Of a DNA stretch of 64,000 nt, positions 11,989 to 21,450 are shown piece after piece. This DNA is from Bradyrhizobium sp. ISRA430. GTDB lineage: Bacteria; Pseudomonadota; Alphaproteobacteria; Rhizobiales; Xanthobacteraceae. The notes under the pieces were generated by a model, which had not been told where the DNA came from, ran no database searches, and saw only the letters and a list, made by a program, of their open reading frames with translations. The position numbers and the translations under genes are program-made. Every line of letters begins with the position of its first letter. Positions within the stretch are counted from its first letter, which is position 1. The stretch spans positions 8,038,501 to 8,102,500 of the forward strand of contig NZ_CP094516.1 in assembly GCF_029909975.1 (NCBI RefSeq), written 5' to 3'.

Positions 11989-12124
11989 CCTCTCCCGCTT
12001 GCGGGGAGACGAAGATCGCATCGCGATCCGGGTGAGGGGGACTCTCCTCGAGTCCAACTGCTTCCGACCTCGTTGAGACTCCCCCTCACCCCAACCCTCT
12101 CCCCGCAAGCGGGGAGAGAGAGAA
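11989..12124. repeat. palindromic intergenic repeat (CTCCCCGC-type)
   Basis: Outer arms CTCTCCCGCTTGCGGGGAGA and CTCTCCCCGCAAGCGGGGAG with inner GGTGAGGGGGACTC / GACTCCCCCTCACC arms. Same family as the copies at 49040, 45408 and 55840. It separates two convergent genes. Confidence 0.82.
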
Positions 12125-12128
12125 GTAG

Positions 12129-13232
12129 CTACTGCGCTGCCTCGGCCGCTTCCAGCGTCGGATAGTCCGTGTATCCCTTGGCGCTGCCGCCGTAGAACGT
12201 GTTCTTGTCCCATTCATTGAGCGCAGCACCCTTCTTCAACCGCTCGACCAGGTCGGGGTTGGAGATGAACGGCTTGCCGAAGGCGATCAGGTCGGCATTG
12301 CCGGCATCCAGCACCTTGGTCGCGAGATCGAAATCGTAGCCGTTGTTGGCGATATAGGCGCCGGAAAAGCGCTTGCGCAGGCTCGCATAGTCGAACGGCG
12401 CGAAATCGCGCGGGCCGCCGGTGGCCCCTTCGACGACGTGGAGGTAGACCAGCTTGAGCGCGCTGAGGCCGTCAACGATGTGGTCGAACAGGGCTTGCGG
12501 ATTGGAGTCGGAGATGTCGTTGGCCGGCGTAACCGGCGAGATGCGGATGCCGGTGCGCTCGGCGCCGGCCTCCGTGGCGACCGCCTTCGAGACCTCCAGC
12601 ATCAGCCGTGCGCGGTTCTCGATGGAGCCGCCATAGGCGTCGGTGCGCTTGTTGGTGCCGTCCTTGGCGAACTGGTCGAGCAGATAGCCGTTGGCGCCGT
12701 GGATTTCGACGCCGTCGAAGCCGGCTTCCAGCGCATTGCGTGTCGCGCGCTTGAAGTCGTCGATGATCCCTGGGATTTCGGAGAGCTCGAGAGCGCGTGG
12801 CTCGGAGACGTCGGCGAAGGTGCCGTTGACGAAGGTCTTGCCCTTGGCACGGAGCGCGCTCGGCGCGACCGGAGCTGCGCCATTCGCCTGGAGCGCGGTG
12901 TGGGAGATGCGGCCGACATGCCAAATCTGGATGAAGATGCGTCCGCCGTGCTCGTGTACGCGGTCAGTGACCTTGCGCCAGCCGGCGACCTGGTCTTTCG
13001 AATAGATGCCGGGGGTGTCCTGGTAGCCCTGGCCCTGCTGCGAGATCTGGCTTGCTTCGGTGACCAGGAGGCCTGCGGAGGCGCGCTGGCCATAGTAGTC
13101 GGCGGCAAGCGGGCTCGGGACGAAGCTGCCGGGCGCAGCGCGATTGCGCGTCAGCGGCGCCATCACCAGCCGGTTGGGCAGCGTGATCGGGCCGAGCTTG
13201 TAGGTCTCAAACAATTTGGTCGGACGGCTCAT
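12129..13232 (-). CDS. alkene reductase, Old Yellow Enzyme family (NemA-like)
   Basis: A 367-residue FMN enzyme of the N-ethylmaleimide reductase type that reduces activated C=C bonds with NAD(P)H. Visible family marks are the N-terminal P-N-R-L-V-M-A-P-L-T-R-N-R, the substrate-binding H-x-x-N pair in G-V-E-I-H-G-A-N-G-Y-L-L-D-Q-F, and R-T-D-x-Y-G-G-S-I-E-N-R-A-R. Full length for the family. It stands alone between a repeat and a 188-bp gap. Confidence 0.92.
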   Translation of the reverse strand: MSRPTKLFETYKLGPITLPNRLVMAPLTRNRAAPGSFVPSPLAADYYGQRASAGLLVTEASQISQQGQGYQDTPGIYSKDQVAGWRKVTDRVHEHGGRIFIQIWHVGRISHTALQANGAAPVAPSALRAKGKTFVNGTFADVSEPRALELSEIPGIIDDFKRATRNALEAGFDGVEIHGANGYLLDQFAKDGTNKRTDAYGGSIENRARLMLEVSKAVATEAGAERTGIRISPVTPANDISDSNPQALFDHIVDGLSALKLVYLHVVEGATGGPRDFAPFDYASLRKRFSGAYIANNGYDFDLATKVLDAGNADLIAFGKPFISNPDLVERLKKGAALNEWDKNTFYGGSAKGYTDYPTLEAAEAAQ

Positions 13233-13420
13233 CGGGGAATGTTTCCAGGCGGTGAAAGGTCAGGAACACTTGTGCATCGCGGCGATTGGCACAAGGGAGG
13301 AGCCATACGGAAAGTGCAGGCGAGCTGCGCGTTACAACCCGCGTAGCATAAATCATGCGCAATTTGGGCCGCGGCAGCCGTTTCGATCTCTCCGCCGCGG
13401 CCCGGTGATATGGCCGGATT

Positions 13421-13924
13421 TCAGTTCACGCCGAGGAAATCGCGCTTGCCGATCTCGACGCCGTTGTGGCGCAGGATGCCGTGCGCGGTCGTGGCGTGGA
13501 AATAGAAATTCGGCAGCGAGAACGAGCTGAGGAACTGCTGACCCTTCATGGTGATGGATTTGTCTGGGCCGGCCGGGAAGGTGACGTCCTTGGCGTCGGC
13601 GCCCTCGAACTGCTCGGGCTTGAACGACTTCACGTAGTCGATGGTCTTCGCCAGTCGCTGCTTCAATTCCGCAAATGTCGTCTCGGTATCCGGCGTCGAC
13701 GGCACTTCGCTGTGCGTCAGCCGCGCGCAGCCCTTGGTCGCGAAATCGCTGACGAGCTGGATCTGCTTCGACAGCGGCAGCATGTCGGGAAACAGCCGCG
13801 ATCCCAACAGCACGCTGGGCTCGATCTTTTTGGCCGCGCAATGCGCTTCCGCCTTGGTGAGCAGGCCGGTGAGGCTGTTCAGCATTTGCAAGTATGCGGG
13901 GACGACGGCGTCGTAGAAGGACAT
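13421..13924 (-). CDS. DUF1993 family protein
   Basis: A 167-residue cytoplasmic protein beginning M-S-F-Y-D-A-V-V-P and containing the conserved F-P-D-M-L-P-L-x-x-Q-I stretch and a C-terminal N-F-Y-F-H-x-x-T-A-H-G-I-L-R-H-N-G. The His residues suggest a DinB-like helical bundle that could bind metal; function is unknown. Confidence 0.82.
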   Translation of the reverse strand: MSFYDAVVPAYLQMLNSLTGLLTKAEAHCAAKKIEPSVLLGSRLFPDMLPLSKQIQLVSDFATKGCARLTHSEVPSTPDTETTFAELKQRLAKTIDYVKSFKPEQFEGADAKDVTFPAGPDKSITMKGQQFLSSFSLPNFYFHATTAHGILRHNGVEIGKRDFLGVN

Positions 13925-14084
13925 GTGATGCTCGCTTCAATGATGGGAGATCTCAGGCGAAACCTGAGCCCCTGACATGGGAGGATCACGGGAAAATGCA
14001 ATTGCCGGAGTGGCCAGCGCGAGACAAAAATTCTACCGCGTCCGTCGACTAGCAACGATATCATTGGCGTCGCTCTCTCCACTC

Positions 14085-14184
14085 GTCATCGCCCGGCTTA
14101 CCGGGCGATCCAGTACGCCGCGGCAGTCGTTATGAATCTCGACGCCTCTGGAATACTGGATGCCCCGCCTTCGCGGGGCATGAC
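14085..14184. repeat. palindromic intergenic repeat (GTCATCGCCCGG-type)
   Basis: Begins GTCATCGCCCGGCTTACC, with GGGCGATCCAGTA, and ends TACTGGATGCCCCGCC-TTCG-CGGGGCATGAC. A second copy is at 30651-30819. It fills most of the 273-bp gap between two minus-strand genes. Confidence 0.82.
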
Positions 14185-14197
14185 ACTGAGTAGAGTC

Positions 14198-15496
14198 TTA
14201 CCGCACAGTCGCCTGTGGCTGCGCCTGCGCGGTGCCGCCGCGCATGCGCGCGAGCAGCTCCGCGGTCGGCCAGGAATCGGCGGGCAGGCCGTATTTGATC
14301 TGCATCGCCTTCACGGCCGAGCGGCTCTGCTGGCCCAGCACGCCGTCGACCTTGCCGACATTATAGCCGGCGCGCACCAGGAGCTGTTGCAGCTCCTTCA
14401 GCTCGCTGAACGGCAGTTGCGTGACCGGTTGGGCCGGCCTGCGCATCGGGGCCGCGCCCGCAATACGCGAGGCGAGATAGCCCGCGGTGGTCGAGTAGAT
14501 CAGCGAGTTGTTCCATTCGGTGTAGGCCGCGAAATTCGGATAAGCCATGAAGGCCGGTCCGTTGCGCCCCATCGGCAGCAGCACCGAGGCCGCGAGGTTA
14601 TCGTTCGGGAGCGGCCGGCCGTCCGGATAGGTGACGCCGAGCTGCGCCCATTTCGAGCGCGGCTGCTGCACGCTGAGATCGGTCTGCTCCCACGGCAGGT
14701 TTTGCGGCACCTTGATCTCTTCCAGCCAGGGCTCGCCACGCCGCCATTTGAGGCCGTTGGCGATGTAGTTCGCGGTCGAGCCGATCACGTCGGGCCCGCT
14801 GCGCAGGAGATCGCGCCGTCCGTCGCCATCAAAATCGACGGCATAGTTGACGTAATGCGTTGGCAGGAACTGGGTCTGGCCGAGCTCGCCCGCCCAGGAG
14901 CCGATCATCTCGTCGGGATGAAGATCGCCGCGGTCGATGACCTTCAGCGCGGCGATGGTCTCGTTCACGAACATCTCCGAGCGCCGGCAGTCATAGGCGA
15001 GCGACACCAGCGATCTCAGCGTCGGCAGATTGCCCATGTTGGCACCGAAATCGCTCTCCAGTCCCCAGAACGCTGCGATCACCGCCGGCGGCACGCCATA
15101 CTCTTTCTCGGCGCGCGCGAACGCCGCGGCGTATTGCTTGATGTGCTGCTGGCCGTTCTGCATGCGATAGGTCGCGGCCATGCGGCCGGCAAATTCGGTG
15201 AAGAGCTGGCCGAACACGCGCTGGCCGCGGTCCCGGTTGACGATGCCCTGGTCGTAGACGAGGTAGGACGAGGCCTCGGCGATCGTCCGCTGCGACACGC
15301 CGGCGGCCACTGCTTGGCTCTTCACCTCAGCGAGGAAGCGATCGAAGCTCGCCCCATTGTGGCACGACGCCGCGCGCGGCGAGGGTGCGGCTACCCTTGG
15401 GGCCGCAGTCCTGCCGGGCGGCGGAAGCAGTTGGGCGGACGCGGTCGAGCATGCGAGGAGCGCGACGGCCGCGATCAGAAATCGGGTCTGGAGCAT
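14198..15496 (-). CDS. lytic murein transglycosylase, MltB family
   Basis: A 432-residue secreted enzyme that cleaves peptidoglycan glycan strands to anhydromuropeptides. The start is placed at the ATG 15496, where a signal peptide (hydrophobic stretch, A-S-A-Q) begins; upstream in-frame residues derive from repeat DNA. The catalytic domain carries W-G-L-E-S-D-F-G with the catalytic Glu, and G-E-L-G-Q-T-Q-F-L-P-T-H-Y. The last 65 residues are a PG_binding_1 domain (E-L-Q-Q-L-L-V-R-A-G-Y ... Q-S-R-S-A-V-K). Confidence 0.92.
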   Translation of the reverse strand: MLQTRFLIAAVALLACSTASAQLLPPPGRTAAPRVAAPSPRAASCHNGASFDRFLAEVKSQAVAAGVSQRTIAEASSYLVYDQGIVNRDRGQRVFGQLFTEFAGRMAATYRMQNGQQHIKQYAAAFARAEKEYGVPPAVIAAFWGLESDFGANMGNLPTLRSLVSLAYDCRRSEMFVNETIAALKVIDRGDLHPDEMIGSWAGELGQTQFLPTHYVNYAVDFDGDGRRDLLRSGPDVIGSTANYIANGLKWRRGEPWLEEIKVPQNLPWEQTDLSVQQPRSKWAQLGVTYPDGRPLPNDNLAASVLLPMGRNGPAFMAYPNFAAYTEWNNSLIYSTTAGYLASRIAGAAPMRRPAQPVTQLPFSELKELQQLLVRAGYNVGKVDGVLGQQSRSAVKAMQIKYGLPADSWPTAELLARMRGGTAQAQPQATVR

Positions 15497-15665
15497 GAGG
15501 TTTCCGGCGGGGAGGGAACGCGGGGATTCTTGAAAACGCGGGGATTCTTGAAGAAGTGTAATGGAATGATCGTGCTCAAACCATCCCTTCGTCATTCCGG
15601 GCGCCCCGAAGGGTGAGCCCCAATTGACGAGGCGGAGCAATGCGCTGACCTGAGGGGCGTAGCCC

Positions 15666-16643
15666 TCATTCGATCACCTTGTCGGCGCGAGCGAGCACGC
15701 TGTCGGGAATGGTCATACCAAGCGCCGCAGCCGTCTTGAGGTTCACCGCAAGCTCGAATATCACCGGCTGCTCGACGGGATACTCAGCGGGATTGGCGCC
15801 CTTGAAAATCCGGTCGACGTACTGCGCCACCTTGATGTAGATGGCCTCGATTTTGGGATGATAGCTCGCCAGTCCGCCCAGCGACATGAACGGGCCCGAT
15901 TGGTAGACCGCCGGTATTCTCGATTTCGCGGCCAACGTCGCGATGGCCGGTCTCGTCGCATCGCCAAGCACGAATATGGCGTCGCAGTTCTCCCGCTTCA
16001 TCGTCTCGAATGCCGGCTCGAGATCGCTTGGCGTAAGAGCTGGCACGCGAACTGCCACAAGTCCCAAGGCCTTCATGGCGGTTTCGGCCAGCTCGTACTG
16101 CTGCGGATGAGTTGGATTGCCGGACGTCAGCACGGCAATGCGTTTCGCCGAGGGGAGGATCGTATGGAGAAGCTCGACGCCCTTGCCGACCGCGTCACCG
16201 ATCATGTTGGCCATGCCCGTGATGTTTCCGCCGGGCCGGGCAAAGCTCTTGACGAAGCCCGAGCCAATCGGATCGGTCGCCGGGGCCATGATGATGGGGA
16301 TTGTCGATGTTGCGCGCTGAGCGGCAGCGATGGCTGGCGTCGTAACGGCAACGATAGCGTCCGGACGGAGAGCGATCAGTTCGGTCAGGAGCGACGGCAA
16401 CCGTTCAAGCCTCCCCTCGGCGCTGCGGTCGTCGATGACCAGGTTCTTGCCCTCGGTGTAACCCAACGTCTTCATCTCTCCGCGAAAGACGTCGAACACC
16501 GCGTGGTCGGCAGGATCTGCGAGAGAGCCGGGATAGAGATAGGCGATGCGCCATACCTTCCGGCTTGTTTGTTGCGCTCTGGCGAGCCAGGGCCATGCAA
16601 GCGCGCTGTTGCCGATCATCCATATGAAATTGCGCCGCAACAT
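15666..16643 (-). CDS. orphan ABC transporter substrate-binding protein (TrpX-like)
   Basis: A 325-residue binding protein of the ABC_sub_bind family: short signal peptide with a Trp-rich N-terminus ending A-R-A-Q, then R-I-A-Y-L-Y-P-G and the G-Y-x-E-G-K-N-L-V-I-D-D-R-S-A-E-G motif. Dozens of such orphan paralogues occur in Bradyrhizobium genomes without cognate permeases, and none is present here. Ligand unknown. Confidence 0.87.
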   Translation of the reverse strand: MLRRNFIWMIGNSALAWPWLARAQQTSRKVWRIAYLYPGSLADPADHAVFDVFRGEMKTLGYTEGKNLVIDDRSAEGRLERLPSLLTELIALRPDAIVAVTTPAIAAAQRATSTIPIIMAPATDPIGSGFVKSFARPGGNITGMANMIGDAVGKGVELLHTILPSAKRIAVLTSGNPTHPQQYELAETAMKALGLVAVRVPALTPSDLEPAFETMKRENCDAIFVLGDATRPAIATLAAKSRIPAVYQSGPFMSLGGLASYHPKIEAIYIKVAQYVDRIFKGANPAEYPVEQPVIFELAVNLKTAAALGMTIPDSVLARADKVIE

Positions 16644-17032
16644 TGATCGAGCTCAAAATCGATTGGTGAAACGAAATGCAAGCGATCTTGAGCGGAAGGC
16701 AAGAGTTTTGCAACGCTTACGACGGGCGAGAATGCTCTCGAAGATCACCGGTCGTCAGGCAGGTCTATCGACCGGTCGGCCTGCACAGCTCTTCTGCCCG
16801 GTCTCCCCGCATCCTCGGCATTCCTCGGGGCAGCATGGACTCGGGCCAAGCGGGCCGGAGAACGCCAGATAAGGCCTACCCAACGGAAAAGCCGGCTTTA
16901 TTCCGGCCATGGATGCTTTAAGGAAGGGTCAGGATCAGGTCGCGCCCGCCCGGTGGCGGTGCTAGACCCTGATGCAGGAAAGATGGGGCCACGCCGGTTG
17001 GCACGCCCGCAGGATGAGAAGGATTTGAAGCA
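16644..17032. other. 389-bp gap with no supported gene
   Basis: Lies between divergent genes. It contains one TTGCAACGCTT element (16708-16718) that recurs upstream of fghA, and a short GCCGG/CCGGC hairpin (16891-16907). The small open frames across it have no recognisable protein character. GAGAAGGAT before 17033 is the ribosome binding site of the next gene. Confidence 0.5.
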
Positions 17033-17884
17033 ATGATCCAAACCGTTGGCATCATCGGGGCAGGGACCATGGGGAACGGCATCGCCCAGGTCTGCGCGGC
17101 GGCCGGGCTCGACGTGGTGATGGTCGACATCTCCGACGCCGCCGTTAGCCGCGGCATCGCAACCGTGGGCGGCAGCCTCGACCGTTTGGTCAAGAAGGAG
17201 AAGCTGTCGCAGGCCGACCGCGAGGCGACGCTCAAGCGCATCACGGGAACGACCGACCGGGCGAAGCTTGCCAATTGCGACCTGGTGATCGAGGCCGCGA
17301 CTGAGAACGAGGAGCTCAAGGTCAAGATCCTGAAGGACCTCTGCGCGACGCTGTCGCCGCGGACGCTGATCGCGACCAACACCTCCTCGATCTCGATCAC
17401 CAAGCTCGCCGCGGCGACCGATCGTCCCGACCGCTTCATCGGCATGCACTTCTTCAACCCGGTTCCGGTGATGGCGCTCCTGGAGCTCATCCGCGGCCTC
17501 CAGACTTCGGACGACACCCATGCGAAGGCCGTCGATTTCGCCAAACGCGTCGGCAAGGTGGCGATCACGGCCAAGAATAGCCCGGGCTTCGCGGTCAACC
17601 GCATCCTGTGTCCGATGATCAACGAGGCGATCTTCGCGCTTCAGGAGGGGATCGCGACGGCCGAAGAGATCGACGCCGGCATGAAGCTCGGCTGCAACCA
17701 TCCGATCGGGCCGCTGGCGCTCGCCGATCTCGTCGGGCTCGACACCATGCTCTCGGTGATGGAGGTCTTTTACAAGGGCTTCAACGACCCTAAATACCGT
17801 CCGGCGCCGCTGCTCAAGGAGATGGTCGATGCCGGCCATCTCGGCCGTAAGACCGGGCAGGGTTTTTACACCTACAGCGCCTGA
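17033..17884 (+). CDS. 3-hydroxybutyryl-CoA dehydrogenase
   Basis: A 283-residue NAD(P)-dependent enzyme interconverting 3-hydroxybutyryl-CoA and acetoacetyl-CoA. The Rossmann start is [13 protein letters not shown]; the catalytic H-F-F-N-P-V-P motif and the C-terminal domain [17 protein letters not shown] are complete. Typically tied to PHB or butyrate metabolism; it stands alone here. Confidence 0.93.
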   Translation: MIQTVGIIGAGTMGNGIAQVCAAAGLDVVMVDISDAAVSRGIATVGGSLDRLVKKEKLSQADREATLKRITGTTDRAKLANCDLVIEAATENEELKVKILKDLCATLSPRTLIATNTSSISITKLAAATDRPDRFIGMHFFNPVPVMALLELIRGLQTSDDTHAKAVDFAKRVGKVAITAKNSPGFAVNRILCPMINEAIFALQEGIATAEEIDAGMKLGCNHPIGPLALADLVGLDTMLSVMEVFYKGFNDPKYRPAPLLKEMVDAGHLGRKTGQGFYTYSA

Positions 17885-18016
17885 CATTGGCGCGGGCGGC
17901 GGGCGTTCAGCTCCGCCGCCTCTCCCGCAATTTGCGCTGCGACAAAGACGGAGCGACACGATCAGCCCGACAATGTCACAAGGCGCTTGCGGAACCAACG
18001 AACGGATAGCAAGGGA

Positions 18017-18481
18017 ATGTCGGATCGACTGAAGGCCGAGCGGGAAGCTGCGGCGGAGCGGCGGAGCCTCTTGGTTCAAAATGCCATCGAGCGCACCGGG
18101 ATCACCGAAGAGATGATCGGGGAGCTCGTCACCCGCTTCTACGGGCGCGTGCGTGAGGACGCCTTGCTGGGCCCGGTGTTCGCGATCGTCAAGGATTGGG
18201 ACGAGCACCTCGCCAAGCTGAAGAATTTCTGGTCGTCGGTGGTGCTGATGACCGGCCGCTATTCCGGCCAGCCGATGCGGGCGCATCTGCCGCTGAGCCT
18301 GATCGGCGATCATTTCGATCGTTGGCTCGACCTGTTCGAACAGACCGCCCGCGAGGTCTGTCCGCCCGCGGCCGCTGCGCTGTTCATCGAGAAGGCACGA
18401 CGCATCGCCGACAGTTTTGAGATGGCATCGGCAACCGTGGCGGGCCGCATCGCCGCGCCGCGCCACGTGCTGAGATCCTGA
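18017..18481 (+). CDS. group III truncated haemoglobin
   Basis: A 154-residue protein with the short 2-over-2 globin pattern: L-V-x-x-F-Y-G-R-V-R-x-D-x-L-L-G-P-V-F, W-x-x-H-L-x-K-L-x-x-F-W and the M-R-A-H-L-P-L haem-pocket segment. Group III members bind O2, NO or sulfide; physiological role here unknown. AAGGG precedes the ATG at 18017, favouring this start over an in-frame codon at 17987. Confidence 0.87.
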   Translation: MSDRLKAEREAAAERRSLLVQNAIERTGITEEMIGELVTRFYGRVREDALLGPVFAIVKDWDEHLAKLKNFWSSVVLMTGRYSGQPMRAHLPLSLIGDHFDRWLDLFEQTAREVCPPAAAALFIEKARRIADSFEMASATVAGRIAAPRHVLRS

Positions 18482-18652
18482 GCACGACGCACCGGCCTGC
18501 CGAACGTGCAGTTGGTTGTCGTCGCTTTGCATCGCGTCACACATGGCGCATTGCACCAATTCCAACATCATCGGTCTGACCCGCGAAATCATCATGACCG
18601 ATCGCGCGATATGACGTTGCATTCGAGAAAATGCGCGTAAACGCGTTCACTC

Positions 18653-19405
18653 GTGTTCAATCAACGCGAGCAAAGCCATATTGATGCACTGCGGCGCCAA
18701 TTCTCCGCCTTGTTTTTGGCAGAGTTCCAGCGCCTGCTAGCGTGCATGTCGAGCTCATCATTCTATCTCATCCCAACATCATCGTGCTCCAACATCGCGA
18801 CGAAACCTGATGCCGACGCGGGCACGGAGCAAACGCGGCGAACGCTCCTCATCGGTGCGCTCGCCACCACTGCATGCCTTGGTTGTTCCGCGCCGTCGCA
18901 TGCGGGAGAGGACGTACCGGGCGCAGACGAACGGCCGCAGAAGGGCGACCTCCTCGTGTTTTCCGAAGGCGATCAGGAAGGAAAGGTCATCACCTCAGCC
19001 GATCTGCCGCGCGGAGGGCCGCCGGTGCACGCCTGGCCGAAGGATCCCAAGACATCGGTGGTGCGCAGCGGCTCGCGGCTCAACGAGATCCTGATCATCC
19101 GGCTCGACCCCGCCGAGCTTGACGACCAGGTCAAGGCGCGCGCCGTGGACGGCATCATCGCCTATTCGGCGATCTGCACGCATGCCGGCTGTCCCGTCAC
19201 CGCCTGGGTCAAGAGCGATGTCGGCGACAAGGAGGTGTTCAAGTGCATGTGCCACAACTCCGAATACGATCCCCGCGCGGGTGCGCAGGTCGTGTTCGGG
19301 CCGGCGCCGCGGCGGCTCGCTGCGCTGCCGCTGGCGCTCGCTGACGGCTCGCTCAGCGTCGCGGGCAATTTCATCGGAAAGGTAGGTGGCCAGCAGGCAG
19401 GATGA
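18653..19405 (+). CDS. TAT-type Rieske [2Fe-2S] protein linked to a PQQ dehydrogenase
   Basis: Up to 250 residues; a start at ATG 18746 is also possible. After T-R-R-T-L-L-I-G-A-L (a twin-arginine type export signal) comes a Rieske domain with box I C175-T-H-A-G-C180 and box II C198-M-C-H201; C175, H177, C198 and H201 would ligate the cluster and C180/C200 form the disulfide. It resembles the Rieske subunit of bc1 complexes but has no other bc1 genes nearby. It precedes the PQQ dehydrogenase gene by 119 bp, so an electron-transfer partnership is plausible. Confidence 0.82.
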   Translation: MFNQREQSHIDALRRQFSALFLAEFQRLLACMSSSSFYLIPTSSCSNIATKPDADAGTEQTRRTLLIGALATTACLGCSAPSHAGEDVPGADERPQKGDLLVFSEGDQEGKVITSADLPRGGPPVHAWPKDPKTSVVRSGSRLNEILIIRLDPAELDDQVKARAVDGIIAYSAICTHAGCPVTAWVKSDVGDKEVFKCMCHNSEYDPRAGAQVVFGPAPRRLAALPLALADGSLSVAGNFIGKVGGQQAG

Positions 19406-19524
19406 TGGATCGCGGGTCGCGCCCGCGTCACGACAGGCCGCATCCGCATTTCGTGCGGGTGACGAGAAGAACGACAAGAATTCACAACAAGAATTCAACG
19501 GATGAAATCAAGGGGAAACGTCCT

Positions 19525-21252
19525 ATGACCAGGAAGCAATGGTTACTGTCCGGCTTCGTCGCCTTCACCTGCCTCGTCCCGATCGCCGCCGGCGCCGGCC
19601 CGATCGAGAATTACAGTCCGGTCACTGCGCAGCGCCTGGAGAATCCGGAAGCCGCCAACTGGATGCTCTACCGGCGGACCTATGACGGACAGGGCTATAG
19701 CCCGCTCGACCAGATCAACACCTCGAACGTCAAGAATCTCACGCCGGTCTGGACCTTCGCCACCGGCGTCATCGAAGGTCACGAGGCGCCGCCAATCGTC
19801 AACAATGGCGTGATGTTCGTGGCAACCCCGATGGGGCAGGTGATCGCGCTGAACGCCAAGACCGGCGACGAATACTGGCGCTACAAGCGGCAGCTTCCGG
19901 ACGATCTGTTCCAGCTACATCCGACCAGCCGCGGCGTTGGGCTGTGGGAGGACAAGCTCTATCTCGCCACCACCGACGATCACGTCGTCGCGCTCGACGC
20001 CAAGACCGGCAAAGTGGTGTGGGACACCAAGGTGCAGGACTACAAGAAGGGTCAGTACATGACCCTGATGCCGCTGATCGTCGACGGCAAGGTCATCGTC
20101 GGCGGCTCCGGCGGCGAGTTCGGCGTGCGTGGCTACGTCGCGGCCTATGACGCCAAGGACGGCAAGGAGCTGTGGCGCACCTTCACCATCCCCGGCCAAG
20201 GCGAGCCTGGTCACGACACCTGGCAAGGCGATGACTGGAAGAACGGCGGCGGCTCGGCCTGGATGACCGGCAATTACGACAAGGACACCAAGACGATCTA
20301 CTGGGGCGTCGGCAACGCCGCGCCGTGGCCCGGCGAGATGCATCCCGGCGACAATCTCTACACCTCGTCGGTGCTCGCGCTCGACCCCAACACCGGCAAG
20401 ATCAAGACCTATCACCAGTATCACCAGAACGACTCCTGGGACTGGGACGAGGTCGATGCGCCGATGCTGGTCGACCTGCAGCGCGATGGGCGCAACATCA
20501 AGAGTCTGATCCATCCGGGCCGCGATGCGATCTTCTGGGTGCTCGAGCGCACGCCGACCAAGATCAACTACGTCGCCGGCTGGCCGTTCGTTTCCACCGA
20601 CGTCTGGAAGGGTATCGAGCCCGAGAGCGGAAAGCCGATCGTCGATCCCGCGCACAAGCCGGTTATCGGCAAGCGGGTCGAGTTCTGTCCGTCGCTCTGG
20701 GGCGGCAAGGACTGGCCGTCGGCGGCCTACAGCCAGAAGACCGGACTCGTCTACGTGCCCGCCAACGAGAATTTCTGCGGCGGCTTCACCGGCGAGAAGA
20801 TTGCGCTGAAACCCGGCGAGCTCTGGCTCGGCACCAAGCCGGAAGACATCGGCCTGAAGGCCAAGCCCGGTGCGGATCACTTCGGCGAGCTTCAGGCTTG
20901 GGATCCCGCCACAGGCAAGAAGGTGTGGCAGCATAAGTTCCCGAAGTCGCAGTTGTTCGGTTCGGTAACGGCGACCGCCGGAGATCTCGTTTTCGCCGGC
21001 GGCACCAACGACCGCAACTTCCGCGCCTTCAACGCCAAGACCGGCGAGCTGCTCTGGGAGCAGAAGACCAACTCCGGCATCATGGGTATGCCGGTGTCCT
21101 ATGAGGTCGATGGCACGCAGTACATCGCGATCCAGTCCGGCTGGGGCGTCGATGCGCAGCGCATCCAGGATGCCCTGGCGACCAACAATATCGGCATCGA
21201 ATCCAACGTGCCGCAGGGCGGTGTGATCTGGGTCTTTGCACTGAAGAAGTAG
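19525..21252 (+). CDS. PQQ-dependent alcohol dehydrogenase, lanthanide-type, no vicinal Cys pair
   Basis: A 575-residue periplasmic quinoprotein with a signal peptide (to about A23), repeated W-motif blades (A-K-T-G-x-x-x-W) of the eight-bladed propeller, and W305-D306-W-D308: D306 is the catalytic base and D308 the extra aspartate that marks lanthanide-dependent enzymes. The adjacent Cys-Cys ring of methanol dehydrogenases is absent; the aligned positions read L-H (131-132). No cytochrome c gene is next to it; a Rieske protein gene is. Start ATG 19525 follows AAGGGGAAA; the longer frame upstream is non-coding. Substrate unknown. Confidence 0.9.
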   Translation: MTRKQWLLSGFVAFTCLVPIAAGAGPIENYSPVTAQRLENPEAANWMLYRRTYDGQGYSPLDQINTSNVKNLTPVWTFATGVIEGHEAPPIVNNGVMFVATPMGQVIALNAKTGDEYWRYKRQLPDDLFQLHPTSRGVGLWEDKLYLATTDDHVVALDAKTGKVVWDTKVQDYKKGQYMTLMPLIVDGKVIVGGSGGEFGVRGYVAAYDAKDGKELWRTFTIPGQGEPGHDTWQGDDWKNGGGSAWMTGNYDKDTKTIYWGVGNAAPWPGEMHPGDNLYTSSVLALDPNTGKIKTYHQYHQNDSWDWDEVDAPMLVDLQRDGRNIKSLIHPGRDAIFWVLERTPTKINYVAGWPFVSTDVWKGIEPESGKPIVDPAHKPVIGKRVEFCPSLWGGKDWPSAAYSQKTGLVYVPANENFCGGFTGEKIALKPGELWLGTKPEDIGLKAKPGADHFGELQAWDPATGKKVWQHKFPKSQLFGSVTATAGDLVFAGGTNDRNFRAFNAKTGELLWEQKTNSGIMGMPVSYEVDGTQYIAIQSGWGVDAQRIQDALATNNIGIESNVPQGGVIWVFALKK

Positions 21253-21295
21253 CTCCGCGGCGGATCGAAGGAAGCGGAGCGCGCAGGGGGCGAGC

Positions 21296-21327
21296 GAATG
21301 CGGCGGACGGCAACGTCCGCCGCATTC
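21296..21327. terminator. bidirectional hairpin between convergent genes
   Basis: Perfect 14-bp arms GAATGCGGCGGACG and CGTCCGCCGCATTC around GCAA, midway between the convergent PQQ dehydrogenase and molybdenum hydroxylase genes. No strong T-tract, so its role as a terminator is probable rather than certain. Confidence 0.6.
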
Positions 21328-21450
21328 TGCTATCCGGGACCCGGCTCCGCCAAGGCTTCGCCGGGCTTTCAGTGCTAGGCCGGCGAAGCTTCAGCGAAGA
21401 CGGCAAGCCTCGTGACGACGTGCGAACGCCCACGCGCAAAAGTGCGAGGG

